Source: Microcaldota archaeon | GTDB taxonomy: Archaea; Micrarchaeota; Micrarchaeia; Micrarchaeales; CABMGC01 | Assembly (NCBI GenBank): GCA_028867095.1 | Contig: JAGWHA010000036.1 | Span: forward strand, 1-6,548 | DNA: 6,548 nt | Direction: 5' to 3' | Part shown: in pieces, positions 4,716 to 6,548 of the stretch | Layout of the letters: every line of letters starts with the position of its first letter | Position numbering within the stretch: position 1 is the stretch's first letter | The notes under the pieces: model-generated | What the model was told of the DNA's origin: nothing | Seen by the model: only the letters and a program-made list of their open reading frames with translations | The model's database searches: none | Made by a program: the position numbers and the translations under genes

Positions 4716-5792
4716 ATGGTTGACTACGAATTCCGCAGCGAGTTCAACGAGAAGTGGAGCCCGCTTCTCAAGAAGATGATCCGGCTTCTTTCCGAGGACT
4801 CCAGGATGTCCATAACCAAGATGACCCAGCACCTGGGGGTTTCGAGGAAGACCGTCGGCGACAAGCTGAAGAAGGCGGAGGCCGAGCTGGGGATAAGATA
4901 CACCCTTGAGCTCGACGAGAACGCGCTGGGCCTGGACAACCCGCATCTGATACTCATAAAGTTCACGGAGAAGCCAAACTACGACGAGGTGGCCAAGATC
5001 CTCTCCAGCTCCCACATAACTCAGCTTGCGGCGAGGGTGGAGGGGTCGTACGACCTCTTTGTCTATGCCAACGCGGAGAACTCCGGCGAATACGTCTACT
5101 GGGACAAGACCATGCAGGTGATGCTCTCAAAGTACAAGGCTCACTGGCAGCCCTCAGACCTCGCCTTTAGCCACTTGGGATTCTTCCCGATAAGGAACGC
5201 GCTGCTCCAGAGACTTAACATCCCAAAGACCTACAAGGAGATACTGCTGCTTCTAAACGAGAACGCAAGGATGTCGCTCAACGAGATGGCGCGCAGGCTG
5301 GGAATGAAGCCAAACACCCTCGCATACAACCTAAACAAGCTGCTCAAGATGGGCTACATCAAGCGCTTCACGATAACCATGGGCAATCCCCCGAAGGTCT
5401 CGATGATGTCGCTCTTCGGCAAGTACATCATCGCGGAGGGATTCGAGGACGACTCGATGAAGATGCGAAAGGAGCTAACATTCCTCGACGACAAGATGCC
5501 GCTCATCAGCCGCTGCCTCTTCTCCGCGCAGCTGATCGGAAGCTACGACTTCTTCTTCGTGGGGGTCTACGACAACGATGCAATAGGCCTCAAGCACCTG
5601 ATAAGATACTACAAGGACCGATTCAAGAGGCACAAAGTGAAGGTGATGTACGGAACCATAGGCAAGGTGATCCTAGGAAATTTCCCTGTCAGAAACCTCG
5701 ACGTACGCGCTGAGTTCAATATGATCAAGTGGACACCAGGAGTCGCGCCGAAGGCCGAGAAGCCGGCGCCTTTGCCGTCGCTGCAGCCGTAA
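4716..5792 (+). CDS. Tandem Lrp/AsnC-like transcription regulator (two HTH, two ligand domains)
   Basis: A 358-residue protein built as two Lrp/AsnC-like units in one chain. Unit 1 has a winged helix-turn-helix at about 16-60 (SRMSITKMTQHLGVSRKTVG) and an alpha/beta ligand-like domain at about 76-150. Unit 2 has a second helix-turn-helix at about 170-220 (ARMSLNEMARRLGMKPNT) and a second such domain at about 233-325. GSYDLFV (110-116) and GSYDFFFV (276-283) mark the same point in each unit. Single-unit Lrp proteins are about 150 residues and work as dimers, so this resembles a covalent dimer. The last 20 residues are Pro/Ala/Lys-rich and probably disordered. Two-unit siroheme decarboxylases share this plan, but their usual motifs and haem genes are not seen here. 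It is divergent from the exporter with palindromes between them, so autoregulation and exporter control are likely. ATG 4716 is chosen over TTG 4665 because of the TATA box. Confidence 0.88.
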   Translation: MVDYEFRSEFNEKWSPLLKKMIRLLSEDSRMSITKMTQHLGVSRKTVGDKLKKAEAELGIRYTLELDENALGLDNPHLILIKFTEKPNYDEVAKILSSSHITQLAARVEGSYDLFVYANAENSGEYVYWDKTMQVMLSKYKAHWQPSDLAFSHLGFFPIRNALLQRLNIPKTYKEILLLLNENARMSLNEMARRLGMKPNTLAYNLNKLLKMGYIKRFTITMGNPPKVSMMSLFGKYIIAEGFEDDSMKMRKELTFLDDKMPLISRCLFSAQLIGSYDFFFVGVYDNDAIGLKHLIRYYKDRFKRHKVKVMYGTIGKVILGNFPVRNLDVRAEFNMIKWTPGVAPKAEKPAPLPSLQP

Positions 5793-5796
5793 AAAT

Positions 5797-5844
5797 CCCA
5801 ATCTTTATATGCTTAATCGTATCTAGATTATACTACAGATTGGG
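5797..5844. repeat. 8-bp inverted repeat between the regulator and uppS genes
   Basis: CCCAATCT (5797-5804) and AGATTGGG (5837-5844) are perfect inverted arms 32 bases apart, beginning five bases after the regulator stop. Between them lie a TATA-like box (5803-5810, overlapping the left arm) and the palindrome ATCTAGAT (5821-5828). AAAAATCCC is also repeated directly at 5791-5799 and 5857-5865. It may act as a 3' end structure for the regulator mRNA or as a control site for uppS. Confidence 0.4.
5803..5810 (+). promoter_or_regulatory. Distal TATA-like box upstream of uppS
   Basis: CTTTATAT predicts transcription from about 5834, which would give uppS a 43-base leader. It resembles the boxes at 128-137 and 3278-3287. 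It could be a second promoter in addition to the proximal one. Confidence 0.35.
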
Positions 5845-5853
5845 TTTTAAATA
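5845..5853 (+). promoter_or_regulatory. Proximal TATA box of uppS
   Basis: TTTTAAATA is centred about 28 bases before ATG 5877, placing the transcript start at the first codon (leaderless mRNA). This is the better-placed promoter for uppS. Confidence 0.6.
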
Positions 5854-5876
5854 CTTAAAAATCCCTAGATGATACT

Positions 5877-6548
5877 ATGCAGATCGACAAGGTTCCAAAG
5901 ACCATAGCGCTCATCCCTGATGGAAATCGGAGATGGGCGTCTGGCCATAGGATTTCGGTACTCTCCGGCTACCAGCTCGGGGTGCAGAAGTTCATTGACT
6001 TCAGCGAGTGGTGCCGTGAATACGGCGTGAAGAACATCACGGTGTGGGCATTCTCTACGGAGAACTTCAGAAGGCCAAAGCACGAGATCGACGCGCTCTT
6101 TAGGATATACAAGAAGGCCGCTTCGGACCCAAAGATACTTGCTAGGCTCCACAAGAACAAGACGCGCTTCAATGTGATCGGGAACAAGAGCATGCTCCCC
6201 AAGGACCTCCTCAGGTCGCTTGAGAAGGTGGAGATTCAGACAATGCACTACAAGGACCGCGTGATAAACATGCTGATAGGCTATGGAGGCAAGGAGGACA
6301 TACTCCATGCGGTCAAGGAGTACGCAAAGTCGGTCATAAAGATGGGCAAGGTGCTTACTCTGACAGACGCGACTTTCAAGAAGTATCTGCGCTCATACGC
6401 AATTCCCGACATCGACTTCGTGATAAGGACCTCGGATGAGGAGAGGATATCTGGCTTCCTCCCATGGCAGATAAGCTACTCGGAGCTCTATTTCGCCGAC
6501 AAGCTCTGGCCTGACTTCTCAAGGAGCGACCTCAAGAGGGCCATAAGC
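5877..6548 (+). CDS. uppS: Cis-prenyltransferase (polyprenyl diphosphate synthase), 3' end cut off
   Basis: The first 224 residues are present; the family is usually about 240-260, so only the C-terminal end is missing. The enzyme condenses isopentenyl diphosphate units in cis onto an allylic primer at the membrane, making the lipid carrier for surface glycan assembly (dolichol-type in archaea). Motifs: PDGNRRWA (14-21) with catalytic Asp15 and Arg19, WAFSTENFRRP (57-67) with Phe59, Asn63 and Arg66, RFNVIGN (97-103), NMLIGYGGKEDI (131-142), and IDFVIRTSDEERISGFLPWQ (179-198) with Arg184 and Arg190, then Glu203. Compared with E. coli UppS, the position of His43 is Tyr32, and the usual RT(G/S)GE has Asp187 in place of Gly. 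A TATA box lies 28 bases upstream of ATG 5877. It is transcribed in the same direction as the regulator, 84 bases away, with its own promoter. Confidence 0.95.
   Translation, partial: MQIDKVPKTIALIPDGNRRWASGHRISVLSGYQLGVQKFIDFSEWCREYGVKNITVWAFSTENFRRPKHEIDALFRIYKKAASDPKILARLHKNKTRFNVIGNKSMLPKDLLRSLEKVEIQTMHYKDRVINMLIGYGGKEDILHAVKEYAKSVIKMGKVLTLTDATFKKYLRSYAIPDIDFVIRTSDEERISGFLPWQISYSELYFADKLWPDFSRSDLKRAIS

Noticed and set aside
4716..5792. Siroheme decarboxylase (AhbA/AhbB or NirDL-like) instead of a regulator
   Set aside because: The domain plan is similar, but no recognisable decarboxylase motif or haem-pathway neighbour is seen, whereas a divergent exporter and palindromes suit a regulator.
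1..6548. CRISPR array, transposon ends or prophage genes
   Set aside because: No regularly spaced repeats, transposase, integrase or terminal inverted repeats were found.

Overview
The window reads as archaeal chromosome, most likely from a small-genome lineage such as the DPANN/Micrarchaeota group. The domain call is firm and the phylum is only a guess. Three signs support it: A/T-rich TATA boxes (TTTAAA, TTTTAAATA, CTTTATATA) centred about 25-32 bases before most start codons, so that many mRNAs would be leaderless; a cis-prenyltransferase with the archaeal/eukaryotic-style PDGNRRWA motif; and a tandem Lrp/AsnC-type regulator. Coding density is high, genes are short, and codons favour G or C in the third position. 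No rRNA, tRNA, CRISPR array, transposase or insertion sequence was seen.

Layout. 1-269 has no convincing gene; it holds a consensus TATA box at 128-137, a bulged hairpin at 189-219 and a second TATA-like box next to the first gene. 270-818 (+) encodes a bacterial-PH-like domain plus a zinc ribbon. Facing it on the minus strand is a two-gene operon: a short-chain dehydrogenase/reductase (2195-1419), then a four-helix membrane protein (1412-882). Divergent from that operon is a second PH/zinc-ribbon gene (2291-2800, +), a clear paralogue of the first. It meets a 102-residue helical protein of unknown function (3105-2797, -) with overlapping stop codons. A 246-base intergenic stretch (3106-3351) is rich in palindromes and inverted repeats and contains another strong TATA box with no obvious gene.

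4593-3352 (-) encodes a ten-helix EamA/DMT exporter carrying an extra soluble C-terminal domain of about 110 residues. Divergent from it is a single-chain double Lrp/AsnC-like regulator (4716-5792, +). The 122 bases between them hold two TATA boxes, a perfect 14-bp palindrome and a perfect 9-bp inverted repeat, as expected if the regulator controls both itself and the exporter. The window ends inside a cis-prenyltransferase gene (uppS, from 5877, +), which would make the polyprenyl phosphate carrier used for surface glycosylation.

The most interesting units are (1) the regulator/exporter pair, with its symmetric operator region and the unusual soluble tail on the exporter, and (2) the duplicated PH/zinc-ribbon genes bracketing an inverted SDR/membrane-protein operon. 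Both are functional inferences from sequence and arrangement, not demonstrated systems.
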